From Tanytarsus gracilentus (Eukaryota; Arthropoda; Insecta; Diptera; Chironomidae): a DNA stretch of 64,000 nucleotides. The first letter of the stretch is position 1. Each line of letters starts with the position of its first letter. The notes under the pieces are model-generated. The model was given only the letters and a program-made list of their open reading frames with translations. It did no database searches and was not told where the DNA came from. The DNA is taken from the NCBI GenBank assembly GCA_038502055.1, contig JAXRKN010000042.1, positions 4,200,001-4,264,000 of the forward strand, written 5' to 3'. The position numbers and the translations under genes are program-made. Positions 35,901 to 47,700 of this stretch are shown one piece after another.

Positions 35901-36256
35901 TGGCTGAAATTTACAATTTTCACGGCGAGGATAGTTCACCTGAAATTCAAGTCCTGAAAGATCCACTTGCCGGTACTTCTTCAATTGATGCAGTCGATTC
36001 AAAAGAAAAAAATGGCGTTGCGTCTAACTATTTAGAAAGTACTGAGATGGTTCATAGTCCAATTCAATCAACGACTCTACTACGAAATCTTTCTCCACAT
36101 TTAGCTAAAGATTTTAATGCTAATGGAGATAGAATCCGAGACTCTTTGAGGGCTAGAAGAAAACAAAAAATCCGTGAAAACCGCCAACAGATAAAGAAGG
36201 AAAATGGCATTGCAGTCGAATCTATTCACAACAAGAAAATTTCCTCGTCAAAATAA
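32998..36256 (+). CDS. LIMK1: LIM domain kinase 1 (cofilin kinase)
   Basis: Phosphorylates and inactivates cofilin, controlling actin turnover. Exons: 32998-33022 (inferred), 33442-33547, 33597-33860, 33911-34129, 34359-35541, 35603-36256; about 816 residues. Two LIM domains (CASCFNG through CSVCDREM, then CQQCGEVV through SCSICKTV) are followed by a PDZ domain (IRLVEIPW through HVGDRIIDINGHSVDE, RVLQLTLEHEP), a Ser-rich linker and a kinase domain. The kinase has GELLGKGFFGEVFKV, VLKEL Lys, the LIMK-type loop HRDLNSGNCLV, DFG and the basic activation loop RRKRYTVVGTPWYMAPE with the ROCK/PAK-type Thr. The short first coding exon (METQILTK) was placed because its phase and gtgagg donor fit exon 33442; no other in-frame ATG precedes the first LIM domain. 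Confidence 0.93.
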
Positions 36257-37637
36257 AAATGAACCCTTAAATCTGCTGATTTCAAGGGGCTGACACTCTC
36301 CGTATACGGAAAAATTTTCATCCGTCTTTTTCCGTTTTCCTCTGTTTTTTTTCGTTAAAACGGAGAGTGTCGGCCTCTTGGGTGGTGAATTATACAAACG
36401 AGTCTGTGATAATTATCTTATTAAATGATGACCAGTATTTGATCAATGTGGATATAAAAATCAATTCGTCAGAAGCAGTTTGGCCTTGATATATATGTTT
36501 ATGTTATTATAAATACTTGAAATTTAATTTACTTTTCGCTTTTGTGTAAAGCATTCCGCATTAAATTATACTAAACGATAAAATTTAAATGCAATTTCAA
36601 TTTTATTGAAAATTTGTTAAAACCTAAAATTATAAGATCATTTAATTTAATGATCTCTAAAGAATATTTAAAACAGAAGGTTAAAAAATTATTGTTCCTA
36701 TAAAATATTTTTAAAAACCCACGCATTAGTATCTTCCGCAACCCTCTTTTTCGCAAATTTACTTACACAACAAGATAGGGCTATAAATCAAAGTAAAACT
36801 TAATTAAAGGTTTGTTACAAAACCAGTTCAATAATAATTAATTTTAAACATTTGATAATTCTAGCTAGGTATTTTCAAATATTTTTACTTGAATATACTT
36901 TCAAAATAAACTGAAATATTATAAAAACTATTCCAGGAATTTCGAGAATATCTGAATAGAACTAAAATTCAGTTTAAATTCTTTACAGTTAATAATATAA
37001 GTAAAAGTTTAAAATTTAACTCGAACAAAAAAACAAATAAGAAAATGCTGAAGTTAAATATCATTGACGTTGGCTCTCAAAATTTCTTTATATACAACCT
37101 TATTGAGACACAATTAAAGCTCTGCTCTCTTACACTCCAACTTACTTAGAATTGATATTAATTATTTAAAAATTTAATCGAGTATGTTTCAAGCAAATTA
37201 TCTATTATCGATTATTTTAATTTATATCCATTAGTAGAAAATAAATTCAAAATTATTAACGAAAAAATGTTTTTTGCATCATTTTTTATTTATTTCATTT
37301 ATATATGAATGAAATTAGCTATGACAAATTTTCAATTAGCTTTTCAGTACATTTATTTTTTTTTCAAGGAGAACGAGAAATTTTAACATATTTAAAAGTT
37401 CGAATGCCGATAGAGCATGAACATATATATATAGTGATGCATTAAATAAATTTTTAAATGGAGGTGATAAAGATACGCGCTATTGCATCACATTTTTTAT
37501 TCTCGCAAATGCCTTTTTCAATTAAAAATAAACGGGTTGAGTACGAGAGTGGGTGAAGAGAGGATAAAATAATATGTATGATAGCCAAGATAGGAAAATG
37601 ATGAAGCTCTCTGCGTTAGATTTAGTACGTACGATTT
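36257..37637. other. Convergent spacer between LIMK1 and Ubc10
   Basis: The stops of LIMK1 (+) and Ubc10 (-) face each other across 1.4 kb, so this holds both 3' UTRs. It includes the inverted-repeat element at 36283-36380. On the minus strand an AATAAA lies near 37500, a plausible end for Ubc10. The remainder is AT-rich with nothing recognised. Confidence 0.55.
36283..36380. repeat. Short inverted-repeat element just after LIMK1 stop
   Basis: A 98-bp stretch with ends CAAGGGGCTGACACTCTCCG and CGGAGAGTGTCGGCCTCTTG, inverse complements at about 18 of 20 positions. The interior is pyrimidine-rich with TCCGT repeats. It starts 27 bp after the LIMK1 TAA and so would be a strong hairpin in the 3' UTR. 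No flanking target duplication is visible, so it may be an old MITE or a UTR hairpin. Confidence 0.7.
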
Positions 37638-38356
37638 TTAATCGTGGCGCTTTTCACTATGTTTTCGAGTAAACTCTTCTGCATTCTTCATAAACTTCTT
37701 TCGATCCTTCAAAAATTCTTCAGCTACTTCACCACGGAGAGGATGCTCAGGCTCTGGATCGTTGACCAAGGCCACAAGTGCTTGAATTACTTGATCACAT
37801 TTTGTTGCAGGCTTCCAGTTCTCAGCGCTAATGATTGGTAAGCAGATATTTCCCTTCTCATCGATGTTTGGATGGTAGATCTTTGTCTTGAAGCAAATTT
37901 TTGGCGGCTTAAAGGGATATTCGGCTGGGAATGTTATTTCTACTCGAAATGCGCCTTTGTTGTACGGAGGATTGTCCTAAAATTTTTGAAATGAATCATA
38001 TATTGTTTTTTTCAATTGTGAAATATGAGAAATTTTAATTTATGTTTAAAATTTTAAACACCCACAGTATAATATAAGATTTAACTTACTGGACAGACTT
38101 GTCCTGACCAAATTAGAATATTGCGATCATCTACTTCGATATCTCTGAATGATTTCAAATTTGAAGCTTTGATATCCGCAAGTTCCTTGAAAGAAATATT
38201 TTTTGTTATTTTAAACAGCTTTTTTTAAAATTTTATCAGTGTATTGTTGTGCAACAACATCTTATTGAATGATTGCACATATTCAATCACTTAAATTAAC
38301 ACTTATTACAAGGAAATTTTAATTCTTACTTTTTGTAATCTTCGATTTGCTGACAT
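37638..38356 (-). CDS. Ubc10: E2 ubiquitin-conjugating enzyme, UBE2L3/UbcH7 type
   Basis: Carries ubiquitin as a Cys thioester and works with HECT and RBR E3 ligases. Three exons in transcript order: 38356-38330, 38185-38090, 37976-37638; 462 nt, 153 residues, against 154 in human UBE2L3. The protein starts MSANRRLQKELADIKASNLK. It contains the UBC core PAEYPFKPPKICFKTKIYHP, with HPN before the active-site Cys in GNICLPIISAENWKPATK. The C-terminal helix reads DRKKFMKNAEEFTRKHSEK. The PDNPPYNKGAF loop and KPATK are UBE2L3-specific, separating it from UBE2D or UBE2L6-like E2s. The fly name Ubc10 is used by homology. Confidence 0.95.
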
Positions 38357-38386
38357 TTTTTTGCTTTTTGCACGTTCCCTTCGTGC

Positions 38387-38394
38387 AATCGATA
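38387..38394 (-). promoter_or_regulatory. DRE-like promoter element upstream of Ubc10
   Basis: The minus strand reads TATCGATT about 30-40 bp upstream of the Ubc10 ATG, seven of eight bases of the DREF-binding element TATCGATA common in fly housekeeping promoters. Position and gene class fit; function is inferred only. Confidence 0.35.
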
Positions 38395-40503
38395 ATCCGC
38401 CCAACAATAAAGTCGGATAAAACGTTTGAAAAATATAATAACTGAAAAAACCTTCGAAAAAACGTGAAAAAAAATGGAAATTGAACTAAATTATTATTTA
38501 ATGTTTTTCGTATAGGTTTGTCTGATTTAAATTTTATTTCTATGAGGATTTTTGATTTTTAACGGTAACATTAGGGCATGTCCCTGAAAGGGTGTAATGA
38601 TGATGAGAGAAAAAGATCTGTCCAAAAAAAAGATAAGTAAAACATTGTGATTTCTTCAAGAATTTTTATTCATCAATAATTTTATCAATGATAATATTTA
38701 ATGATTTGCTTGTTAAAATGGGTTCTGAGAAATGAATCTAAGATTTCTTGATTTATAAATTTATAATCTTGTGGCAATTGAAAATTTTAATATAATCTAG
38801 ATTTTTTCATTTCAGTAAAATTATTATATGTAGTATTATTTTCTGTTTTTCCTTCGAGTTCTTTTTTTGATATGCTATATTGGGAGTGAGAAATAATTAA
38901 CTCTATTTACATATTTCAAATTTCAGCGTTCATCATTTTATTATTTTCTTAAATCTTTTAGTGCTATATTGTAAGAAAAAAAGTATGTAATGATGCATGT
39001 ATCTCAAGTAAGAGTACAGCAAAAATATATCTAACTATGTTTTTCATAATTTTTCAACTAAAAAATTTTATCGACTCGTTTTCACAGTTAAAATAATTCA
39101 TACTTTTTCTCTCTTAAAAGATAATCGTGGAACAGTTAACGGGCAATTGTAGAACAACCTATATATATAATATATTATTTATAATAATTTAAAACTAAAT
39201 CAAGTGCGTTTTAATTATGAATTAAAGAGTAGGTAATAAAAACTAATATCGACTTCATTAAGCCATTTTATTGCAAATCATTTTGCGTCCGCGTGTAGCA
39301 TTATTAATTAATTCTCAGCTTTCAAATTTCGTTTTTCTTTTTCAAAACTAGAATTTCTAGTCAATTTTTTTACAATCTATTGAATAAAATTCAAATCTCA
39401 AGATTTAAAGAACTCAATATTTTTAAAGTATGACATATTCTAAAACGATTTCATTTTATGATATTTTTTAGCTTTTGTTCACTTTTTGGTATTTTTGGAA
39501 TAGTAGTAAGAATTCGTTTCTAAACTTCAAAGTCATTATCATCGTGAATAAATTGGGAGACTAAACATATTCGTGGATGCTTGATAAATTTAGCGCAATT
39601 AACATTTACTCTAGCTACTTAGCTTTCTAATATTTCTTATGTATTTTATACACAGAGCTTAATTATTCCTTTTTTTTCACTTCTTTATAGATACAAACTC
39701 GTCTTCTTTTAAGTTATTTAAAATTTATTATTGAGTGTAAATGCAAGGATTTTGGTTCCTTTTCAAACGCGACGTTTTGTTTCCAATTTGATATTTTTCA
39801 GAGAATCAATAGTGTATATACACATTTTTTCATTCTTAAATATTTAAATTTTTTTGGTAATTTTCTTATCATTTTGATACTTTACGTTTCATAAAGTATT
39901 TTACTAATTAAACTTAAGACTTCTTTTGCATTTTTTGTAATTTTTTTGAAGACAGTATGTATATGCGCCTAAACTTAATCGCATATATTTAACTAAAAAT
40001 CAATTAAATGTTTTGTATTTCGTATTTAAATGAGAGAAAAAAATAAGTGAGATCTCGTAATTTTTCAGTTTTGCATGTGGGCTAAATAGTTTAGAAATAT
40101 TTAAGAAAACGTGTAAAAATATTTTTTGATAGGTACAAAAAAGACAAAATCAGTTCTCAAAATATTGGTTCAATGATAATTTTAATAAAGGGAAAATTAC
40201 TGTTTTACATTGGGGCTATTACAAACAGATTTATATTCAGTAACTAATCATTTAACAGGAGATTGTTAAGTACATTTCTAATGAAAACGGTTTCAAGCCT
40301 TGACGTGAATGCATATGTGCGAATGGGGTGTATTGTAAAAGGAAATAAATTTTCAAATGTGCATTCTTGAGTTTTTTGATTGAATTTTATTGATTTGAAA
40401 GAAAATTACAGTCTTTATCATTGTATATTATTTTTTTTGAGAGATGGAGAAAATTTAGAAACGTTTTGTATTTATTTACATTGTTTTAAACGATTGCACA
40501 TTT
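38395..40503. other. Spacer: Ubc10 upstream region and cut 3' UTR
   Basis: About 2.1 kb lies between the Ubc10 promoter and the cut stop codon. Both genes read leftward, so cut transcription ends here, upstream of Ubc10. It is AT-rich. Several minus-strand AATAAA hexamers (TTTATT on +) occur, for example near 40467 and 38530. No gene, RNA or repeat was recognised. Confidence 0.5.
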
Positions 40504-40808
40504 TTAATATTCCCATGAATTTGCCTCGTTGACCTCTTTTTTCACCATTACATCATCACTTTTTTCTATAGACTTTTCCGAATTGGGTTTCTTAATAAAA
40601 GACTTTTTTATTTCATCCTCTTCATTTCCCTCGGCTAAAGCCAATCGTATGTCGCTTTCTTCGTTTGAATTATCGACATTTGATTCATCTTCATCTTCTT
40701 CAGTAGCTTTAAAATCTGACGACTGGTTCATAACGCAAACGCCATTTATAATTACTTCTTTATCGCCTGGAATACATTTTTTATCGTCATTCCATTCACC
40801 TGTGGTCA
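40504..40808 (-). CDS. ct: cut last exon, acidic C-terminal tail
   Basis: The exon follows the homeodomain exon through a tttacag acceptor, joining A and TG to make a Met codon, and ends at TAA. It encodes about 102 residues rich in Asp/Glu/Ser/Lys, e.g. ATEEDEDESNVDNSNEESD, like the repression-associated C-terminal region of Cut/Cux proteins. The plus-strand frame at 40529-40828 is its antisense shadow. Confidence 0.85.
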
Positions 40809-43800
40809 CTGTAAAGGAAAAAAGTTAAATTAAACAAAAGTTCCAAATTTCCAAACAGCCTAAACCAGTAAATTGCTTACTTGTAATCATGGGGTTGAGC
40901 CATTGTGGTGCAGCTGGTTTTCTCCGCGATGTCCTCGAAATAGTTTGAGGAGGTGGTGACATGTCTTTACTTTGGTCATTGTTATTATTGTGTTTTGAAT
41001 CATTTATCGATTCATTATCGTCGTCAGCGTCATCGTTATCTGAATTTTGATCCATATCATCGTAATCGTCGTCGTCGCGTTTTAGAGACGTCATTGAAAG
41101 ATCTAATCCCATTAGTTGCTCTTTAAGTGAATTGTTTAGAGCCGCTAGCTGTTCAGCATCGCCACCACTTAATAGCCCTCGGCCAATTAATGTAGCGAGG
41201 TTTGGGTTTGCAGCAAAGTAAGGTGGATAGGGTAGCATTCCACCAAGGCCCATTCTTTCCTTTTGAATTTCCATCAAGCGCTGATTTAAAAGAATTCTAA
41301 ACTTGACAGGATCGAAAGGAGCACCAGTTTGATTTTCACGAGACGGAATTGGTTCGCTCGGCTGGCCGTGAGGCACTTGTTGCTTTAAGCGCATGCGATG
41401 ATTGTGAAACCAATTCGTGATGGTGCGCGTGGACAGATTGAGTTCATTCGCAAGGAATTCAATAGTTTGCACATTCGGATATGGATCGAGTGCAAATGCC
41501 AGACGCAAGGCTTCCTTCTGCTCCTCGGAAAAGAGCACTCGTTGCTTTTTGTTGGGCGGTGCAGATTGCGATGTCACTGAAGCTGGTCCAGGAGAATTTG
41601 AGTGATAAAATTCCGATGTGTCGTTACTACTTGTATCAGAACTATTATCATGACCGGCGCCTAGTAATGAATGATTTAATAATTACTATTAATTATAAAA
41701 AATCAAATTAAAAAATTTTACCAGTTGAACGTCGTCTTTTAATCGCTTCTCGTCTCTCATTCTTTAATAATTGTAGTCGTTCAACATTATTTGCATCATT
41801 TAACCAAAGTTGCATACGAATGAATGGTTCACGTCCTTTGATGCTCAACATATGCCATGGCTTTGGTTTCGAAAGTAATTCAGAGACTGAACCCTGAGAA
41901 AGCCCGAGAACTGCCTCGCCAAAGATCTTTTGTCCGATGTTGTTTGCCAAAAGAGCTTCCTTAATTTTCGTTGTAATCACCTGCGTGTCAAGATCTTGTG
42001 TCAGGGCTGCCATTTCGTACACTGTTGGGGATATGTGTTGATTCATGCTTCGCATAATGTTTTGTTGGGGTTGAGAATTTTCCGGCTGCGGCGAATGGAT
42101 TGGTATCATTTTCTTTTCAATTGATTTCTGATCTTTGAGTGGAAGCTGTATAGCATGTTGTGGAGGAAGACCGGGTGGAGTGAGTAGCATAGGCTGTTCT
42201 CGTTCGCGTTCGCGTTCCCTTTGTTGCAATTCTCGATGTTGTTGTTGTTGCTGATGCTAGTATTTTAAATAAAAGAAACATAAATTTTATTTTTTTTGAA
42301 TCCTCAAAATACTTTAGTACAAAAGAGATTATCTTTATTAAATGAACTTACATGTTGTTGTTGTTGAGCGAGATGAGCCATCTGACTCATTTGCATGTGT
42401 AGGAGGGCAGGATCTTGTAGCTTAGCCATTTGTTCACTCAACAATTTCGGCATTGGTGGCATTTGTTTTGATAGTTGAGCCGGAATTTGCGGACTTGAAC
42501 TGTAATTGCCAGTTCGCATCAGTTTATCAGGTGCAATTTTATATTGGCTCGCAACCAATTTGTGGACAGCATTATCATCTTCCAAGAACATTTTCATACG
42601 AATGAATGGTTCACGGCCTTTTTGGGTCAACATATGCCAAGGCTTTGGACGGGCGAGTAAATCAGAAACGCTACCTTGAGAAAGACCCAAAACTGATTCA
42701 CCGAATAGACGCTGGCTAATAGAATACTGCGAAAGAGCTTCCTTCACTCTTCTCACGATATCTTCTGTATTGAGATTATTGTACATATCAAATTGCTGCT
42801 GCGTTATAGGAGGAAGCACTGCTTTCATTGGTCGTTGTGGTGATGACACATGCGATTGAACGGGAGGTTGAGTAATAAGGGAATTGGTGATGGATGCCAT
42901 GCGCTGAAGAGGGCTTGCCGCTGTTGAGAATTCATCTAAATTAAATGACAATTTGAAACTGTTTGCAATTTTCGATGAGCTCGTATTACCTGTTGGCGTG
43001 ACTGGCGGAAGAATTGAATTGCTTATCGGACTTGGAGCAGAAGAAGCAGTTGTGGTTGGAGTTGAAGTTGGCTCAGGTTTTGGTTTGACCATACTGAATG
43101 CACTACGCAATGACTCCTCATAATCTTTTTGATCATTTTCACTTTCAGAAAGTGACATTCCGTTTGATTTTCCCGTTGGTGTTCGCGCTTCTTTTGGAAT
43201 GGATAAATCTTGAATTGAACTGCCATTTGCTAGAGCTTGATGATGTTGCAATGCCAATAAGTTTGTAAGACTATTTGCAAAATTTGGCAGACCCGCACCG
43301 CCTTGATGCTGCAATTTTGAAATTTCACGCTGGTACATTTCCAATGCTAATCGAACATTTTCATCTGCCAATGGAGGTATGCTTGCACCGGCTGCACTAA
43401 AAAAGTGAGGAAATAAAAGACTAACAATTAATTATAGCAACAGCTTGTTCCTCACTCCATTGAAACTTACTTTGGAAATGCGTCACGTTGACCTCGCGCC
43501 ATTAGCTTATGAAACTCTTCCTGGTAGATTTTTTGTAGTTTTTCCTCAGATATATCATCGTTTTCATACTTTTTTAAGCATCTTTTTGAAAAGGGCGAGG
43601 GACAGTTGGGAGGCGGTGATTTTGAATCTTCAATGCTATGCGATTCTTCAGCCAAGATTTTCATATTGGATAATGAGTTTTGTAGCTGTGAGTGATTGAT
43701 TTCAGGGGATGACTTCTGAATGATGTTCGATGCCTCTGATAATATATGTTGAATTCGATCATCGTTTACATCATTCGACTCAGAACGCCCAAATGGAGGC

Positions 43801-44700
43801 ATTCCGGATTCTAGAAAAGAAGAAAAAATGTTTTTTTATTGATTTCGCTAAAGATTTTATGTGAATATAAAACTTGTGTTATTAAATAAGGTAATGGTCA
43901 GTGCTTTAAAAAATTGCTACTTTATGTGGGATGATAATCATTTGACTCTCCCCAGAACTGAAAGCATTCAAATGATACATTTTCTATCATTAAAGGTAAT
44001 TTTCGATCAAAGAATGGTCAAATTTTGAAATAACGATCAGAAATAAATGATGCGTGATGTTGATTGTTTCGTTCTTTCTTCGATTTTTTCTTTCTTCGTG
44101 CAAAAGCAACTTGATAGCAAAGTTTCGTTTTAAAAAGAGAACCTATGTGTCATTAACCCATAATCTGTAATTATTTTCTAACCCATTGATACGTAAATCA
44201 GAAGAATAAGCTTAACATGTGAGGAATGAAGAAAAATCATTCGTAGCCGTGTAATAAATAAGAAGAAACGCAAAGTATATATCAATCAAAATAAAGAAGG
44301 AATCGGTCAAAGATGAAGGCGAATAACCAAAAAAACGAAATTACAAAAAATAATTAAGTAGATCACGCGACATTCGATTGGGTCAATCGAAAGACAGTAT
44401 AAGAAGATGAGGGAAGGAGGAAGATGAAAATTATTCTCGTATTGCGTGATTCAATCTAATGTTCATCAAGTTAAAATCCTTCGAGATGTATCAATTTTTT
44501 TTCTCCACAACCTTGTATTTTTAATATTAAGCATTCAAAGAAAATAAATTTATTGTTATTGATGAATGAACGTTGGAAATTCTGAATTCAATGTGGTGGA
44601 TCTTCTCTCACTCGCTTGCTCATTCACTGACATGACTCTCCCTTCGGGGCAATGAAGCAAGCATTTTGAAAGACTCTCAGAATTCATCATCATTAATATT

Positions 44701-44754
<54 letters not shown>

Positions 44755-47700
44755 AAAGATGCGAATGGAGCGAGAGACTTTTTTATTTAGTTATTTACGA
44801 TATACACAATTAAACAATTGCTTTTCTCGGTGAAGTTCGAGCGCTTGAAAAGATACCTCGCAGCATCTTACAGTCATACGTCTCTCATTTTTTGCCAATT
44901 CATTTGGATAAACAATTTGTCTGGCAGCAACAGCAGCAAAGCATTGAGCATGTATGGATGTGGTATGAGATGAATATGCATTTTCCAATTGCGAAACCTG
45001 CTCGCAGTACTGGAAAAAAGAAATTTAATTATATTTTTCTCCTCACTCTCATCCTTGTGAGATGAAAATTTTACGATACGACAGATGAGGAGAAGGAAAA
45101 CATTTTCTCGAATTTTTGCTTTTGTTTTGCTTCAGTTTTTTAATTTAAAGCAAATAAGAATTTTTTATTCTCTCGTTATATTCATCATCATTCAGTATTA
45201 CTTGATAGATACGCAAATACAATTTCAATTGCCATCTCCACCATATTTGCCACCCTCTTTCATCCCTACCTACTTTAATCACTTTACAGTATATAACAAT
45301 GTAAGGAAAATACACAATCCTATAAATTGCTACCTTTCAACCTAACTTTGAATCCTTTTAATTATAAAAAATTCTAGCTTTTGTAATTTTCTAATCACAT
45401 ATCAATCCAACTATCAACAAACTATACAGCAGTGTATGCATATTGTGTGATTTCAATTTTTCTCCATGTCATTATTAATTCTGTCAATATTATTGTAATA
45501 TTAAAATATATCAATTATTTTTAAAAAAAAATAATAAATAAAACTAATTTTAATGCATAAAGCTGTAAATTTTTGAAATTTATTCGATGGAAAATTTGCA
45601 CCTATAACGCACCTGCGACTTCAGACGTTTCTAATTATCATTTTCTCCCTTTTCAACGCTTTCTTTCACTTCCTTTTCAGCTATATGCGCTATTATAATC
45701 TGCTAGAGTGTAAGCTCTTCTATTTTCTCCGTGAAAAAATTGGCACATAGAAATTATAATTTATTCACCCCGTGAGAGTTTTTTTAATCGATTTTGTATT
45801 AATAATCCTACTTTGCGCGCAACAACGCATAGCAAAACTCAGTATGAAAAGGAGAAAATTATTCATATTTATATAAAAAATATAATAAAATTAAATTTAT
45901 ATCCCTATATTATCCCCGCGTCCGTAATTTTTCCACCATTCTCGATAATGCGGTCGACAATAAATAACAATTTTTCCCTTAGCATAATTTCTCTTCTCTC
46001 CTGAGTGAACTTTCTCAACAACGCACTTTCAAAGGAAAAAAAATTCATCGTCTAATATTCATAAAATAATTCTCAGCTAGTTGAACTGATACATTTTTTT
46101 CTTGTGCAATCCTAGACAGTTTTCATTTTTAAAAGTACATGCTTTAATACCCTCTTTGTATGTGCTTCCATGTCGAGACGACATGTTGTCAATTTCAGTA
46201 ATTAAAAATTGAATTCGCACATCATAACTGAAAAATGAAAATGCATATTTATTTAGCATCAACAATAATTAGAAATTTTTCATTTTGTGTTATATATGCA
46301 ACCCCACACATAAGTATTGTTTCATAACCATACTTAAAGATGCTTTTAGCTATTGAATATTTATGCTCTGCACAAGGTTGAAGTGAGCGAGGGAAACGAT
46401 GATTTTTTTAACTCAACTCCTTTTCATGTTTGTGTTTATGATGATTTGCCACATATACAAAATAATGGATTGCGTGATTGAGTATAGAAGAAGAAATAAA
46501 ACAAAAATGAAAAAATGTACGTGATCCTGTATACATTTAAAGACGACGACGACTGTGATGAGAGTGAGTGGAGAGGAGAGGAGAAATAAAGGTAAAAATT
46601 TGGGGCGGTCGTGAAGGGGTATGGGATTTATTTTTTTGGTTTGATTTCTCTATTAAAATATTAATGGATTGCGGAGTATATAAAAGCTATGAAAAGTTAT
46701 GATGGATTTTGGAATAACATTTCGGGCACAACCGATACATGGGACATTAACTAAAATAACAACATGAATAAACTTGTTCCAGCGAAGTACACCTTTCTAT
46801 AGTTCTTATAATTTATGTTTTTCGTCTATTAAAGTCACTATGAGGCCATAAATGTAAATTTATATTAATTGTAAAAGCATTTCCAAGAAGAAATACTCTT
46901 TTTGTTTCAGATTTTCCTTATGAACAATTTGAATTTTTATGAGGCGAATTAAGTGAATAGTTTCGGAGTTCGTTTGACTAATTATAAAAATATGGAAATT
47001 ATAAACATTAACTGAGAAACAAAAGTGATTATGATTTCGACAGCACAAATCAATTGTGCCAACCCTCGGTTTCTTTACAAATAATCAATAAAGTAATGGC
47101 ATATTTTTTGGTGCAATAAATTTTCCACTTTTATTTTAATTACTTAACATGCCGAGTTGAGCGAAATAAAATTGATATTATTTTTTTGGAAATTGAATCT
47201 AAATAAAATGTGTAAAAAACATAGACTTAATCTCAACCTCAGCCTTAACGGTTAATTGAGTCTTGTTACACATTTTTTTCGAGTCATGAATTTAACCTTT
47301 TCACATTGCAAATTCCTCACATGAAACAACATGATTTAGTCAGTTTCGCGCAATGTTATTCTTATCCGTATGTTATATGTGTGTGCACTTTTTAACTTTT
47401 CAATTTCTTTACATTTTATAATAAAAAATGCTCATCATTTAAAAATATTTGAGTCACAAGATTTAAATCTTTCTAATTTTATTGGCAATTTGACAAAAAA
47501 GTATTCGGTATTATTTATTTCAACCCATATTTGATTTTTATTTAAATTTAAATACTAAATATATTAAATTGTTTCTATACCAAGAAGTTTAATTTTTCGT
47601 TGCAACCAATATTATAAGAATATGAACAAAACTTTTTGAAATTAATTTTTTAAAGTTGTTCGACTTAAGTATTTTCAAAATGTTGCAAGTATGTTTAGCA

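Noticed and set aside
40529..40828. Plus-strand frame of 99 codons
   Set aside because: Antisense shadow of the last cut exon, which has correct splice phase and family context on the minus strand.
45901..45965. Minus-strand stretch reading VDRIIENGGKITDAGII
   Set aside because: Short, ends at a stop, and no splice sites fit both ends; most likely chance.
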